Numbered from the stretch's first letter, positions 1-7,083 are shown. The stretch is 13,155 bases of DNA from an uncultured Oscillospiraceae bacterium (GCA_934615645.1 CAKTTR010000052.1:1-13155), one strand, 5' to 3'. The notes: generated by a model from the sequence alone, not told the origin. Program-made: numbers and translations.

Positions 1-29
1 GCTTTTGCCTGCGCCACCGGTAGGTCGGG

Positions 30-68
30 CGCCAAAGTCTCATGTGCTTTGCATATGAGACTTTGGCG
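30..68. other. 39-bp near-perfect palindrome, possible terminator
   Basis: Seen: an 18-bp inverted repeat (30-47 with 51-68) around a TTT loop, with a single G/T mismatch at 44/54. The outer 14 bp are perfect. It lies 8 bp past the stop of the minus-strand flavoprotein gene. An AT-rich tract (GATAAATTTTAATTT) follows it on the plus strand, but no T-run follows on the minus strand. It could therefore terminate a rightward transcript entering from outside the window, act bidirectionally, or be a copy of a dispersed palindromic repeat. The sequence alone does not decide. No gene is visible in 1-76. Confidence 0.45.
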
Positions 69-76
69 GATAAATT

Positions 77-1678
77 TTAATTTGACGCTGGGAATCTTTG
101 CTGCTGGGCGATCAGTGCCTCGGCGCAGCGGATGCCGTCGGCTGCGGCGGACATGATGCCCCCGGCGTAGCCTGCGCCCTCGCCGCAGGGATAGAGCCCG
201 GCAAGGCTGGCCTGCAGGTCCTGCCCCCGGATGATGCGCACTGGGGAGGAGCTGCGGGTCTCCGGCGCGGTCAGGACCGCGTCGGGCAGGGCGAAGCCGT
301 GCAGCCGCCGGTCCAGCAGGGGGATGGCCTGGGCCAGGGTATCGGTAATTTTCGGCGGCAGGACCTGGCGCAGGTCGCCCCAGGTGACGCCGGGTCGGTA
401 CGTCGGCGTGACAGCGCCTGCCTGCTGTGACGGGCGGTTTTGAAGGAAATCGCCCAGGCGCTGCGCCGGGGCAAAATAATTCCCGCCACCATAGACAAAT
501 GCCCGCTGCTCGATGGCCGCCTGCCACTGGCACCCGGCCAGGACGCCGGAGCCAGGAAAGTCCTCTGGCTGCAGTGTGACAAGCAGCGCAGCATTGGCAT
601 TTTCGCCGCCGCGGCCGGAATAGCTCATACCGTTGGTCACGACCCCGCCCAGACCGGAGGACGCGGCGACGACATAGCCGCCCGGGCACATGCAGAATGT
701 GAAGGCACTGCCGCCGCCGGGCAAATGCACGGCCAGCTTATAATCTGCCGCCGGGAGCCGCTTTGGGTCCCGGGGCGCGCCGTATTGGGCGGCGTCGATC
801 AGCGCCTGGGGGTGCTCGATGCGCACGCCCATGGCAAAGGGCTTGCGCTCCATGGCAAGGCCGGTCTGGGCCAGTAGGGAGAAGGTGTCCCGGGCGCTGT
901 GGCCGACGGCGAGGATCAGCGCGCGGCAGTCCAGCTTCTGGTCGCCGTTATAGCAGACCCAGTGCAGCTGCCCGTCTCTTTGGCCTAGCCCCGTCAGCCT
1001 GGCACCGAACCGAACCTGCCCGCCCAGGGCGATGATCTCCCGCCGCAGGTTTTGCACGACCTGGACGAGTACATCCGTGCCGATATGCGGCTTGGCGTCG
1101 ATGAGGATCTCCGGCGATGCGCCGAACCGGACCAACTGCTCTAAAATATAGCGGTTGCGGATATCGTGGGTACCAGTGTTCAGCTTCCCGTCAGAGAACG
1201 TCCCGGCGCCGCCCTCGCCGAATTGCACGTTGCAGTCCGGGTCCAGCGCGCCGCCTGCCCAGAACTGGGCGACCCGCGCTTGGCGCGTCGCGGCGTCTTG
1301 CCCTCGTTCCAGGACGATGGGGCGCAGCCCTGCCCGGGCCAGCGTCAGGGCGGCAAACATGCCCGCCGGGCCAAAGCCGACGACAACGGGGCGCGGTCCG
1401 CTGGGGCAGGGTGCGGGCGGCGTGTAGCAGCTGGGCCGGTAGGGGGTGGCTTTGGGGCATTTTTCCGCCGCGGCAGCCTCTTCCGCCGCGCTGCGCAGGG
1501 AGACGGCGACGTTATAGATGTATTTCACCGCCGGTTTTTTCCGCGCGTCAATGGCGCGGCGGAGAATTTTCAAAGAGGTGATCGCCGCAGGCGGGCAGTG
1601 CAGCGCACGGCAGACAGCCTGCCGCAGCTGGGCCTGGCTGTGGCCCGGGGCGAGGGCCAGCCCGTTAAGTTGCAGCAT
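77..1678 (-). CDS. FAD-dependent dehydrogenase, COG2509-like
   Basis: A predicted cytosolic flavoprotein of 533 residues whose physiological substrate is unknown. Seen: a short N-terminal domain (about 1-65) containing RRAIDARKKPAVKYIYNV, typical of this family; a Rossmann FAD-binding motif GFGPAGMFAA near residues 101-110; a conserved VQFGEGGAGTFSDGKLNT block at 151-168; and a C-terminal FAD-contact block GLYPCGEGAGYAGGIMSA. Length fits the COG2509 family (about 450-540 aa). The frame stays open upstream of the chosen ATG at 1678. That ATG is preferred because GGAAGGAGG lies just upstream and the family N-terminus begins there. The start overlaps the 3' end of the preceding flavoprotein gene by 14 bp, which implies co-transcription and probably translational coupling. 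Family assignment is confident; the reaction is not known. Confidence 0.88.
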   Translation of the reverse strand: MLQLNGLALAPGHSQAQLRQAVCRALHCPPAAITSLKILRRAIDARKKPAVKYIYNVAVSLRSAAEEAAAAEKCPKATPYRPSCYTPPAPCPSGPRPVVVGFGPAGMFAALTLARAGLRPIVLERGQDAATRQARVAQFWAGGALDPDCNVQFGEGGAGTFSDGKLNTGTHDIRNRYILEQLVRFGASPEILIDAKPHIGTDVLVQVVQNLRREIIALGGQVRFGARLTGLGQRDGQLHWVCYNGDQKLDCRALILAVGHSARDTFSLLAQTGLAMERKPFAMGVRIEHPQALIDAAQYGAPRDPKRLPAADYKLAVHLPGGGSAFTFCMCPGGYVVAASSGLGGVVTNGMSYSGRGGENANAALLVTLQPEDFPGSGVLAGCQWQAAIEQRAFVYGGGNYFAPAQRLGDFLQNRPSQQAGAVTPTYRPGVTWGDLRQVLPPKITDTLAQAIPLLDRRLHGFALPDAVLTAPETRSSSPVRIIRGQDLQASLAGLYPCGEGAGYAGGIMSAAADGIRCAEALIAQQQRFPASN

Positions 1679-2891
1679 CGGCGCGCCCTCCTTCCAGCAG
1701 CTGCCCGGCCAGATGCCCGGAGGACCAGGCCCATTGCAGGTTGTAGCCGCCGCAGTCACCGTCAATATCCAGAATTTCCCCGGCGGCGTATAGCCCGGGC
1801 ACCAAGCGGCTTTGCATCGTGCGCGGGTCAAATTCCTCTGTCGCGATCCCGCCGGCGGTCACCTGTGCGGCGTCCATGCCCATATTTCCGGTGACGGGCA
1901 GACGCATGGCGTGTACAGCCGCAGCGATGGCGGCGAGCTCCCCGGCGCGCAGGCTGCCCAGCGGGCGGGCCAGGGAGAAACCGGCGTAGCGCAGCAGCGT
2001 CCGGCCCAGGCGGTTGTGCAGCATTCCGGTCAGCAGGTCCTCGCAGGTCAGGTCCGGGGCGCTTTGGCAGCGCTGGGCCAGCGCCGCCTGCAGCGCCGCA
2101 GCCGAGACCTCCGGCATCAGGTCCAGCACAACGGCCATCTGGGGCCGCGCCGGGGCCGCCGCCCGGGAGAGGGCAAAGACCGCGGGGCCGCTGACGCCAT
2201 ATTCTGTGAATTGAATCTCCCCCTGCTGCCGGGCCAGGCGCTTTTTGCCGTCGTAAAGGGTGACGACGCCTTCGACTCGAACCCCCTTGAGGGAGCGGGG
2301 ATAGGTCGGGTCCGTCCGCAGCTGGGCCAGGCTGGGGTAGAGCTTGGTGCAGCTGTGGCCCAGGGCCTTTAGCAGCTGGTAGCCGCCGGTCCCGCCGCCC
2401 AGCTTGCTGCCTGCAGCGCCGCCTGCTGTGACAATGACGCGGTCTGCGGTGTATCGAGCCTCGCCCGTTGTCAGGCAAAACGGGGGGCCGGGATGGATCG
2501 CCGTCACTTCCGCGCCGCACACCAGCCGGACATTTTTTTGCTGGGCCAGCGCCAGGCGCAGCACGTCGACGACGCTGTTGGCGCTGTCGCTCATCGGGTA
2601 AACCCGGCCACTGGACTCTGTGACAGTGAACAGACCAAGTGCACGGAAAAAGTCCAGCGTTTGCGCCGGACCGAACTGGGCCAGGGCATAGCGAGCGAAA
2701 TCCGGCGCGCTGCCGTGATAATTGGCGGGGGTGAGGTTTTGATTGGAGAGGTTGCAGCGGCCGTTGCCGGTGGCCAGCAGCTTCCGGCCGACCCGGCTCT
2801 GCCGCTCCAGCAGCAGGACCTGATGTTGCGGCGGGACGGCCAGCGCGGCCATAAGCCCCGCTGCGCCGCCGCCGATGATCGCAATGTTCAT
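1665..2891 (-). CDS. HI0933/BaiN-family NAD(P)/FAD-dependent oxidoreductase
   Basis: A predicted soluble flavoprotein of 408 residues in the HI0933-like family (annotated variously as BaiN/RdsA-type or aminoacetone-oxidase-like). Seen: an N-terminal dinucleotide-binding motif IIGGGAAGLMAAL (5-17), the family signature GRKLLATGNGRCNLSN (35-50), and the C-terminal GEILDIDGDCGGYNLQWAW block that closes over FAD. Length matches the family (about 400-420 aa). An in-frame ATG exists at 2927, but the Shine-Dalgarno GGAAGGAG sits inside that extension, so the ATG at 2891, which starts directly at the FAD motif, is chosen. Family members have been linked to reduction steps such as bile-acid metabolism. 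Nothing here ties this copy to that, and no bai genes are nearby. It is the first gene of a two-gene flavoprotein operon. Confidence 0.9.
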   Translation of the reverse strand: MNIAIIGGGAAGLMAALAVPPQHQVLLLERQSRVGRKLLATGNGRCNLSNQNLTPANYHGSAPDFARYALAQFGPAQTLDFFRALGLFTVTESSGRVYPMSDSANSVVDVLRLALAQQKNVRLVCGAEVTAIHPGPPFCLTTGEARYTADRVIVTAGGAAGSKLGGGTGGYQLLKALGHSCTKLYPSLAQLRTDPTYPRSLKGVRVEGVVTLYDGKKRLARQQGEIQFTEYGVSGPAVFALSRAAAPARPQMAVVLDLMPEVSAAALQAALAQRCQSAPDLTCEDLLTGMLHNRLGRTLLRYAGFSLARPLGSLRAGELAAIAAAVHAMRLPVTGNMGMDAAQVTAGGIATEEFDPRTMQSRLVPGLYAAGEILDIDGDCGGYNLQWAWSSGHLAGQLLEGGRADAAT

Positions 2892-2963
2892 AGAAAAAAT
2901 CGCTCCTTCCCGGCGCTGCTGCGCCATGGAATCACGTGGATTGTCGTTTTAGCTTCTGGGAAC

Positions 2964-2992
2964 ATTATAGGCGAAAACCCGTCAGGATACAA
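2964..2992 (-). promoter_or_regulatory. Candidate sigma-A promoter of the flavoprotein operon
   Basis: Seen on the minus strand: TTGTAT (2992-2987), a 17-bp spacer, then a perfect TATAAT (2969-2964). Initiation near 2957 would leave a leader of about 66 nt before the ATG at 2891. The -35 is weak but the -10 and spacing are ideal. Confidence 0.55.
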
Positions 2993-3029
2993 GAGGGAAC
3001 GAAGCGTTGGCTTTGGCGGCAAATTTCCA

Positions 3030-3058
3030 TTGCCAGAGGTTTGATTATACGGTATAAT
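3030..3058 (+). promoter_or_regulatory. Promoter-like sequence overlapping a 15-bp palindrome
   Basis: Seen on the plus strand: TTGCCA (3030-3035), a 17-bp spacer, TATAAT (3053-3058). The -10 is the right arm of a perfect palindrome, ATTATAC-G-GTATAAT (3044-3058), so a second TATAAT faces the minus strand at 3049-3044. A plus-strand transcript from here would run antisense into the end of the corrinoid-protein gene. No rightward gene follows. It may be an operator, a non-coding RNA promoter, or a chance match in AT-rich spacer DNA. Confidence 0.3.
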
Positions 3059-3086
3059 AAAAAAGCAATGGCGCCCGAGTGGGGAA

Positions 3087-3128
3087 TATAAAAAAGCGCC
3101 GCAAGTCGCTTGGAAAGCGGCTTGCGGC
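3087..3128 (-). terminator. Intrinsic terminator of the NCS1-mttB-corrinoid operon
   Basis: Seen: a 14-bp stem (3098-3111 with 3115-3128, loop of 3 nt, one internal mismatch), GC-rich. On the minus strand GC and then TTTTTTATATT follow it. It lies about 65 bp past the stop codon of the corrinoid-protein gene, where the operon should end, and separates it from the flavoprotein operon. Confidence 0.85.
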
Positions 3129-3193
3129 AAAATGGGAATGTATCGAACACTCTCTGTAAAGAGATCGGTCAGCTGATCAATTCGCAGAGAGGC

Positions 3194-3829
3194 TCAGGCT
3201 GTAATCAGTGCGTTGACAAGGTCGACAGCGGCAGCTGCATCTGCGGAATACCCATCAGCACCGATGCTGGCTGCAAATTCCTTCGATGTCGGCGCACCGC
3301 CAATGATGATTTTGATCTGATCGCGGAGCTGTTCTGCTTTGAGCTGTATGATCGTCTCATCCATGACTGTCATGGAGGTCGTTAGCAGGGCGGACATGCC
3401 GACGATTTGTGGGTGATGCTCCCGCACTGCTGTGACAAATGCTGCGGGCGAGACATCACATCCGAGATTGATCACATGGTAACCAGCGGTTTCCAACATC
3501 ATAGCGACAAGGTTCTTTCCAATGTCGTGCAGGTCTCCCTGCACTGTTCCGATGACAACAGTGCCTTTTGTCTCGACCTTCACGTCGGAAAGCAGAGGGC
3601 GAAGGATGTCAATTCCTGCCTTCATAGCCTCTGCGGCCATTAGAACTTCCGGCAGGCAGAATTCCTCTGTCTTAAATAATTCACCGACGCGCTGCATTCC
3701 TGCGATAATGCCGTTGTTAAGGATGTCCAGCGGCGTGCTTCCATCGGCCAACTGCGCTTGAATCTCCGTGATAATTTGCTCATCTTCGCCCTGAATGATG
3801 CAGGCTGCAATTTTTGTGTAATGTTTCAT
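3194..3829 (-). CDS. Corrinoid methyl-carrier protein, MttC/MtbC type
   Basis: A cytosolic cobalamin-binding shuttle of 211 residues. By family knowledge, it accepts a methyl group from a partner methyltransferase on Co(I) and passes it to a second methyltransferase that loads tetrahydrofolate or another acceptor. Seen: an N-terminal helical cap domain (about 1-85), then a B12-binding Rossmann domain with the diagnostic GDLHDIGKN motif (D99-x-H101-x-x-G104; H101 is the expected lower cobalt ligand), a MSALLTTSM segment (145-153) and IIGGAP (175-180). Length matches MttC/MtbC/MtgC-type proteins. The ATG at 3829 has an ideal AGGAGG site. Only 12 bp separate it from the methyltransferase gene upstream, and the terminator follows, so it is the last gene of the operon. 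Its partner is most likely the adjacent MttB homologue. Confidence 0.95.
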   Translation of the reverse strand: MKHYTKIAACIIQGEDEQIITEIQAQLADGSTPLDILNNGIIAGMQRVGELFKTEEFCLPEVLMAAEAMKAGIDILRPLLSDVKVETKGTVVIGTVQGDLHDIGKNLVAMMLETAGYHVINLGCDVSPAAFVTAVREHHPQIVGMSALLTTSMTVMDETIIQLKAEQLRDQIKIIIGGAPTSKEFAASIGADGYSADAAAAVDLVNALITA

Positions 3830-3841
3830 AGAAACCTCCTC

Positions 3842-5299
3842 TTACCCTAAAATGTCTTTTGTAGCCGCTGCCAGGACTTCGTTCATATCCTGCTGTACGC
3901 TTTTCGGAACCTCTGGCGGCGCGGCATTTTTGATCTTGGTTTCATAAATTTCCCGTGCTCTGTCGTAGAGATCTTTCTCTCCGCTAGCAGCCCATTTGTC
4001 TTTGCTTTCCCGGATAAATAGATCGTTCTTCGGCCGATAGACCTCCTTAAAGTGGCGGAATGTATGTTTGCTGCTGACGTAATTGCCAAGATGATGCGCA
4101 GTCTGCATGATTTCTGGGAAGGCGACGGCTTCCTCGGTGATCTCTAGGCCTGCCTTCAGCTTTTTCAGCATACCGCAGCATTCGTCCTCCAGCATCAGCT
4201 GAAGCTTGCTCATCGAAAGGGAGCCCTCGATATAGCCTAAGTCACCGATGATGTCGCCTCCGGCGAGGACAACCTGATTTTTTGTCAGCCACTGGTCCAG
4301 TGCGCTTTGGGCATTGAGCGCGTTTGCGTCCGTACCGCCGCAGGTCGTGTGGCAGAAGAGACCGAAGCCATCCTTCAAAAGCTGGGTCGAGAGCATCCGG
4401 CACATTGCAAGCTCAATTGAGCAGCCGATGGCGTAATAGCTTTGCATTTCTGTAGCGAACGGCTCATTTGCGGCAATGACAGGAACCCCGGGCCGGATAC
4501 ATTGTGCAATGATCACCATGCCAACAACCTCAGCGACTCCCTGGAGCGCAGTACCTTGCGGTGTGAGCGGGCTGGTGCAGGCAAGGATCGGGAGCGAGCA
4601 GCACTGGATGGGGATGTTTTGCATGGCACCCTGATAGATTGCCTCTGCGTCCATGTTTTTGAGATAGAATGGAGAGGTGCAGCAGGAGATCATGCTGATA
4701 CAGGGCTTTTTCTGCAGCTGTTCCAGACCACCAACGCGGGCGGCTGCCATTTCAATAAACCATTTGTTGTTCTTTGCTTCGATTGGCTGGAGCCAGCCGT
4801 GCTTCGTTGTGTTCAGGAGCGCAGTGCGCAGTGCGTGAATGTCCTGCACCTGCTCTGGGCACTCTGTCGGTGCGATGGTCAGAAGGGAGTAGAAATCGAC
4901 ATTCTCTAACTGCTGAATCAGGCGGATCCATTCAGCAAAGCGTTCCAGTGTGATCGGTACATAGGTTCCTTCCAGTGTGTATTCCGACATAGCGCCGGTG
5001 ATGGCGCGGGTGTGGAACAGACCACGGGGATGCGGAAGCGGCAGGTCATACTGCGGGTCGATACCGGCTAGGAGCATCGTTTTCGGGACATGGGCCAGCG
5101 CTTCCTCCTGCAGCTCTTTGGGAAATTTTACCAAAGAGGTTGTATCGTCCACGATGGCGCCGGACTTTTTTAAATGCTCTAAGACAGTTGGGTGATCGAC
5201 GACCATTCCTTTGTTGCAGAGCAGATCGGTGACGCGCTCACGCAGAAATAGAATGTCGCTGTCACTGACAATTTTTGCTTTTACATTTCCTGTAGCCAT
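3842..5299 (-). CDS. MttB-superfamily corrinoid methyltransferase, non-pyrrolysine
   Basis: A predicted cytosolic methyltransferase of 485 residues in the trimethylamine methyltransferase (MttB) superfamily. True trimethylamine MttB enzymes need pyrrolysine encoded by an in-frame TAG. This gene reads through full length without one, which places it with the homologues that demethylate quaternary amines (glycine betaine MtgB, proline betaine MtpB, carnitine MtcB). Seen: family blocks around LPILACTSPLTPQGTALQG (237-255), GGTDANALNAQ (321-331) and LAGGDIIGDLGYIEGSLSMS (345-364, the usual LAGA-IYG-LE region). Many cysteines cluster at 200-241 and 299-320. GGAGG precedes the ATG at 5299. It sits between an NCS1 transporter gene (53-bp gap) and the corrinoid-protein gene (12-bp gap), so the three form one operon. 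The substrate cannot be read from the sequence. Confidence 0.92.
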   Translation of the reverse strand: MATGNVKAKIVSDSDILFLRERVTDLLCNKGMVVDHPTVLEHLKKSGAIVDDTTSLVKFPKELQEEALAHVPKTMLLAGIDPQYDLPLPHPRGLFHTRAITGAMSEYTLEGTYVPITLERFAEWIRLIQQLENVDFYSLLTIAPTECPEQVQDIHALRTALLNTTKHGWLQPIEAKNNKWFIEMAAARVGGLEQLQKKPCISMISCCTSPFYLKNMDAEAIYQGAMQNIPIQCCSLPILACTSPLTPQGTALQGVAEVVGMVIIAQCIRPGVPVIAANEPFATEMQSYYAIGCSIELAMCRMLSTQLLKDGFGLFCHTTCGGTDANALNAQSALDQWLTKNQVVLAGGDIIGDLGYIEGSLSMSKLQLMLEDECCGMLKKLKAGLEITEEAVAFPEIMQTAHHLGNYVSSKHTFRHFKEVYRPKNDLFIRESKDKWAASGEKDLYDRAREIYETKIKNAAPPEVPKSVQQDMNEVLAAATKDILG

Positions 5300-5352
5300 A
5301 GAAGCCTCCTTATGTTTTTCATATATAAGTTGATTGTAAATGGAATGAAAAG

Positions 5353-6786
5353 TTATTGCCGCTGCGGTTGAAGATCTTTATAGTAACCACGGCAAATAGC
5401 GAGTTTTGCTATGAGATAATAAATGATGCCGGTGAAGAAAATACTTGGGAAGGTGGCGCCAATGGTTCCCTGCAGAGCAGGTAACTGCTTGCAGACATAA
5501 TAGCAGGCAATACCGAGCATCCAAGCAATCATAGCGTACCAGTTCACGCCATGGCTGTACCAGTAAACGCCGCCTATCTTGTTAATTTCGTCCATTTGGT
5601 AATGCCCTCGACGAACAAGATAGTAGTCGACTAACATAACTGCGACCAGCGCGGGGAAAATCAGACCAAGGTAGTCCAGCATCAGATAGAAAATGTCCAA
5701 AAAACTGCCGATAAACGTACTGATAACCGTTAGAACTGCGACGAAAATTCCGATCAGAACGCTCATTTTTTTGAAGCTGTAGCCTTCTGGCATAGAATTT
5801 AACGCGGAATAGGTGCCAGAGTAGAGGGAAATTACATTTGTCGTGACTGTGGATGCAACGACAACGACAAATGCGGGAATGCCAAGCCCAAGCTTCATTG
5901 CAATGCTGGAAGGATCGGCGGCATTTGGATCGAATACACCGGTCTGCACCGCAGATGCGATTGCGCCGACAGTACCCACGAGGGCGAACCAGTAGATCCC
6001 GATGGTCGCGCCCAGAATTGGCGCGATCGTTGCTGAGCGTTTTGTTTTACAGTAGCGGGTATAATCTGCGGCACAGGGAATCCAACTCAGGGAAAACGCG
6101 GCGATGTTGTCGATACCCAAGCCCAACGGCATAGCGGCCTCCTTGGGTGCCTTCCATTTGATAATATCGGCGAAATTATAGGTAGAAAAAATCTTGACAG
6201 TCATCCATAGAGAGAAGAAAAGCATCAGGACAACGCCGATGCGTTCTGCGATTTTCAGCGTTTTGCCGCCACCAACCCAGACCATCAGGCAGGTCAGGAC
6301 CCAACTGAACAAAGCGCCAATCAGCATGGAGACTGTCCCGCCGGGCATGCCGTAGCAAGGCATACCGAAGGCTGCGTTGAGCATATAGCTGATGGAAATT
6401 GCGGCCACATAGTTTTGCACAATGCACCAGCCTGCCATGGCGAGGGTGTTGATCCAGGTGCTAGCCTGGCATCCGCGGATCCCTAGGGAGAAACGTGTCA
6501 ACCCCATGGCGCTGGTGGACACCTTGTAGCCGATAAAGCCCATCAGGCCAAGAAAAATATAGCAAATTGGATTAGCAACCAATGTGATTGCTGCTGCGAT
6601 GCCGAGGCCACTGGCAGCTAGCATGCCACCTAGGGCCCAAGTGTTCGGCTGGACGTTGGCGCCGACCCAGGTGGAGAGCATATCAATAAATTTGAAATGC
6701 CGCGCCTGCATTGGGACGGTCTCACAGACGCCGTACTCACGCACCTGTTCCGGCGGCGCAGCAGATTCTGTGTGTTCTTTTGACAT
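5353..6786 (-). CDS. NCS1-family (cytosine permease-like) transporter
   Basis: An integral membrane symporter of 477 residues. NCS1 carriers use a cation gradient to import nucleobases, hydantoins, allantoin, thiamine or related heterocycles. Seen: a hydrophilic N-terminus (about 1-33), then roughly twelve hydrophobic segments. The first carries WVGANVQPNTW (40-50); later come the family-like SWIPCAADYTRY (234-245) and the PALVAVMLVDYYLVRRGHY stretch (378-396), characteristic of the cytosine permease branch. Length is normal for the family. GGAG lies 9 nt before the ATG at 6786. This is the first gene of the operon with MttB and the corrinoid protein, which implies that its cargo is the methyl donor. 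Characterised betaine-demethylating MttB clusters usually carry BCCT or ABC-type betaine transporters, so an NCS1 carrier here is unusual. Substrate unknown. Confidence 0.92.
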   Translation of the reverse strand: MSKEHTESAAPPEQVREYGVCETVPMQARHFKFIDMLSTWVGANVQPNTWALGGMLAASGLGIAAAITLVANPICYIFLGLMGFIGYKVSTSAMGLTRFSLGIRGCQASTWINTLAMAGWCIVQNYVAAISISYMLNAAFGMPCYGMPGGTVSMLIGALFSWVLTCLMVWVGGGKTLKIAERIGVVLMLFFSLWMTVKIFSTYNFADIIKWKAPKEAAMPLGLGIDNIAAFSLSWIPCAADYTRYCKTKRSATIAPILGATIGIYWFALVGTVGAIASAVQTGVFDPNAADPSSIAMKLGLGIPAFVVVVASTVTTNVISLYSGTYSALNSMPEGYSFKKMSVLIGIFVAVLTVISTFIGSFLDIFYLMLDYLGLIFPALVAVMLVDYYLVRRGHYQMDEINKIGGVYWYSHGVNWYAMIAWMLGIACYYVCKQLPALQGTIGATFPSIFFTGIIYYLIAKLAICRGYYKDLQPQRQ

Positions 6787-6875
6787 TGTGCTGTGCTCCT
6801 TTCATGAAGATGAAGTGTGTTTTGTTTTGAAATAATGGAGGTGCTCACCGCCTTTGAAGAAATTTCATCTGCAAA

Positions 6876-6891
6876 TTTATTGTACAATAAA
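6876..6891. promoter_or_regulatory. Perfect 16-bp palindrome, candidate operator
   Basis: Seen: TTTATTGTACAATAAA, a perfect palindrome centred at 6883.5, within the predicted leader of the transporter operon and downstream of its promoter. Size and symmetry fit a TetR-dimer operator, and a divergent TetR gene starts at 7084. Its ATTGT/ACAAT half-sites recur in the inverted repeat at 6995-7017. Confidence 0.5.
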
Positions 6892-6894
6892 ATT

Positions 6895-6912
6895 TTATAT
6901 CATATGATATAA
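6895..6912. promoter_or_regulatory. Perfect 18-bp palindrome at the predicted transcription start
   Basis: Seen: TTATATCATATGATATAA, a perfect palindrome centred at 6903.5, exactly 20 bp (about two helical turns) from the neighbouring palindrome. It covers the predicted +1 of the minus-strand operon (about 6909) and abuts its -10. Binding here would block transcription, as expected for a TetR repressor. The two palindromes differ in sequence, so they may bind different proteins. Confidence 0.5.
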
Positions 6913-6915
6913 TTA

Positions 6916-6945
6916 TTTATAGCATATATTTTGCTCGTTTGTCAA
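6916..6945 (-). promoter_or_regulatory. Sigma-A promoter of the NCS1-mttB-corrinoid operon
   Basis: Seen on the minus strand: a perfect TTGACA (6945-6940), an 18-bp spacer, then TATAAA (6921-6916). Predicted initiation near 6909 gives a leader of about 120 nt before the transporter ATG at 6786. The -35 overlaps one unit of the direct repeat at 6942-6956, and the start point lies in the 18-bp palindrome, so the promoter is flanked by candidate control sites on both sides. Confidence 0.7.
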
Positions 6946-6977
6946 TGAACGGAGATGTAGAATCAACGAGCGGAGAT
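6942..6977. repeat. Pair of 15-bp direct repeats upstream of the operon promoter
   Basis: Seen: TCAATGAACGGAGAT (6942-6956) and TCAACGAGCGGAGAT (6963-6977), identical at 13 of 15 positions and offset by 21 bp, about two helical turns. The first copy overlaps the -35 of the minus-strand promoter and the second lies upstream of it. This geometry suits a protein binding two sites on one face of the helix, possibly an activator. No second regulator gene is visible in the window. Confidence 0.5.
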
Positions 6978-6994
6978 TTGAACATATATAACAA

Positions 6995-7017
6995 AACAAT
7001 ATGTATAGAGTATTGTT
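6995..7017. promoter_or_regulatory. Inverted repeat upstream of the TetR gene
   Basis: Seen: AACAATA (6995-7001) and TATTGTT (7011-7017), perfect 7-bp arms around a 9-bp spacer. The arms carry the same ATTGT/ACAAT half-sites as the 16-bp palindrome at 6876-6891, in the opposite arrangement. It may be an autoregulatory site for the TetR gene starting at 7084. I found no convincing -35/-10 pair for that gene in the surrounding AT-rich DNA. Confidence 0.3.
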
Positions 7018-7083
7018 GAAATATTGAAATTAACGAAATCAATCTAAGCGGTACACGAGTGATAGAAGAGGAGTGTTTTCTCT

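Noticed and set aside
98..1894. Several plus-strand open frames opposite the flavoprotein genes
   Set aside because: They overlap strongly conserved FAD-binding proteins on the other strand and show low-complexity Arg/Gly/Ala content without motifs.
3842..5299. Pyrrolysine-containing trimethylamine methyltransferase
   Set aside because: No in-frame TAG occurs anywhere in the gene; it is full length with sense codons only.
6787..6887. Small leader peptide on the minus strand starting at 6887
   Set aside because: The frame runs past the transporter start out of phase, has no clear ribosome site and resembles no known leader peptide.
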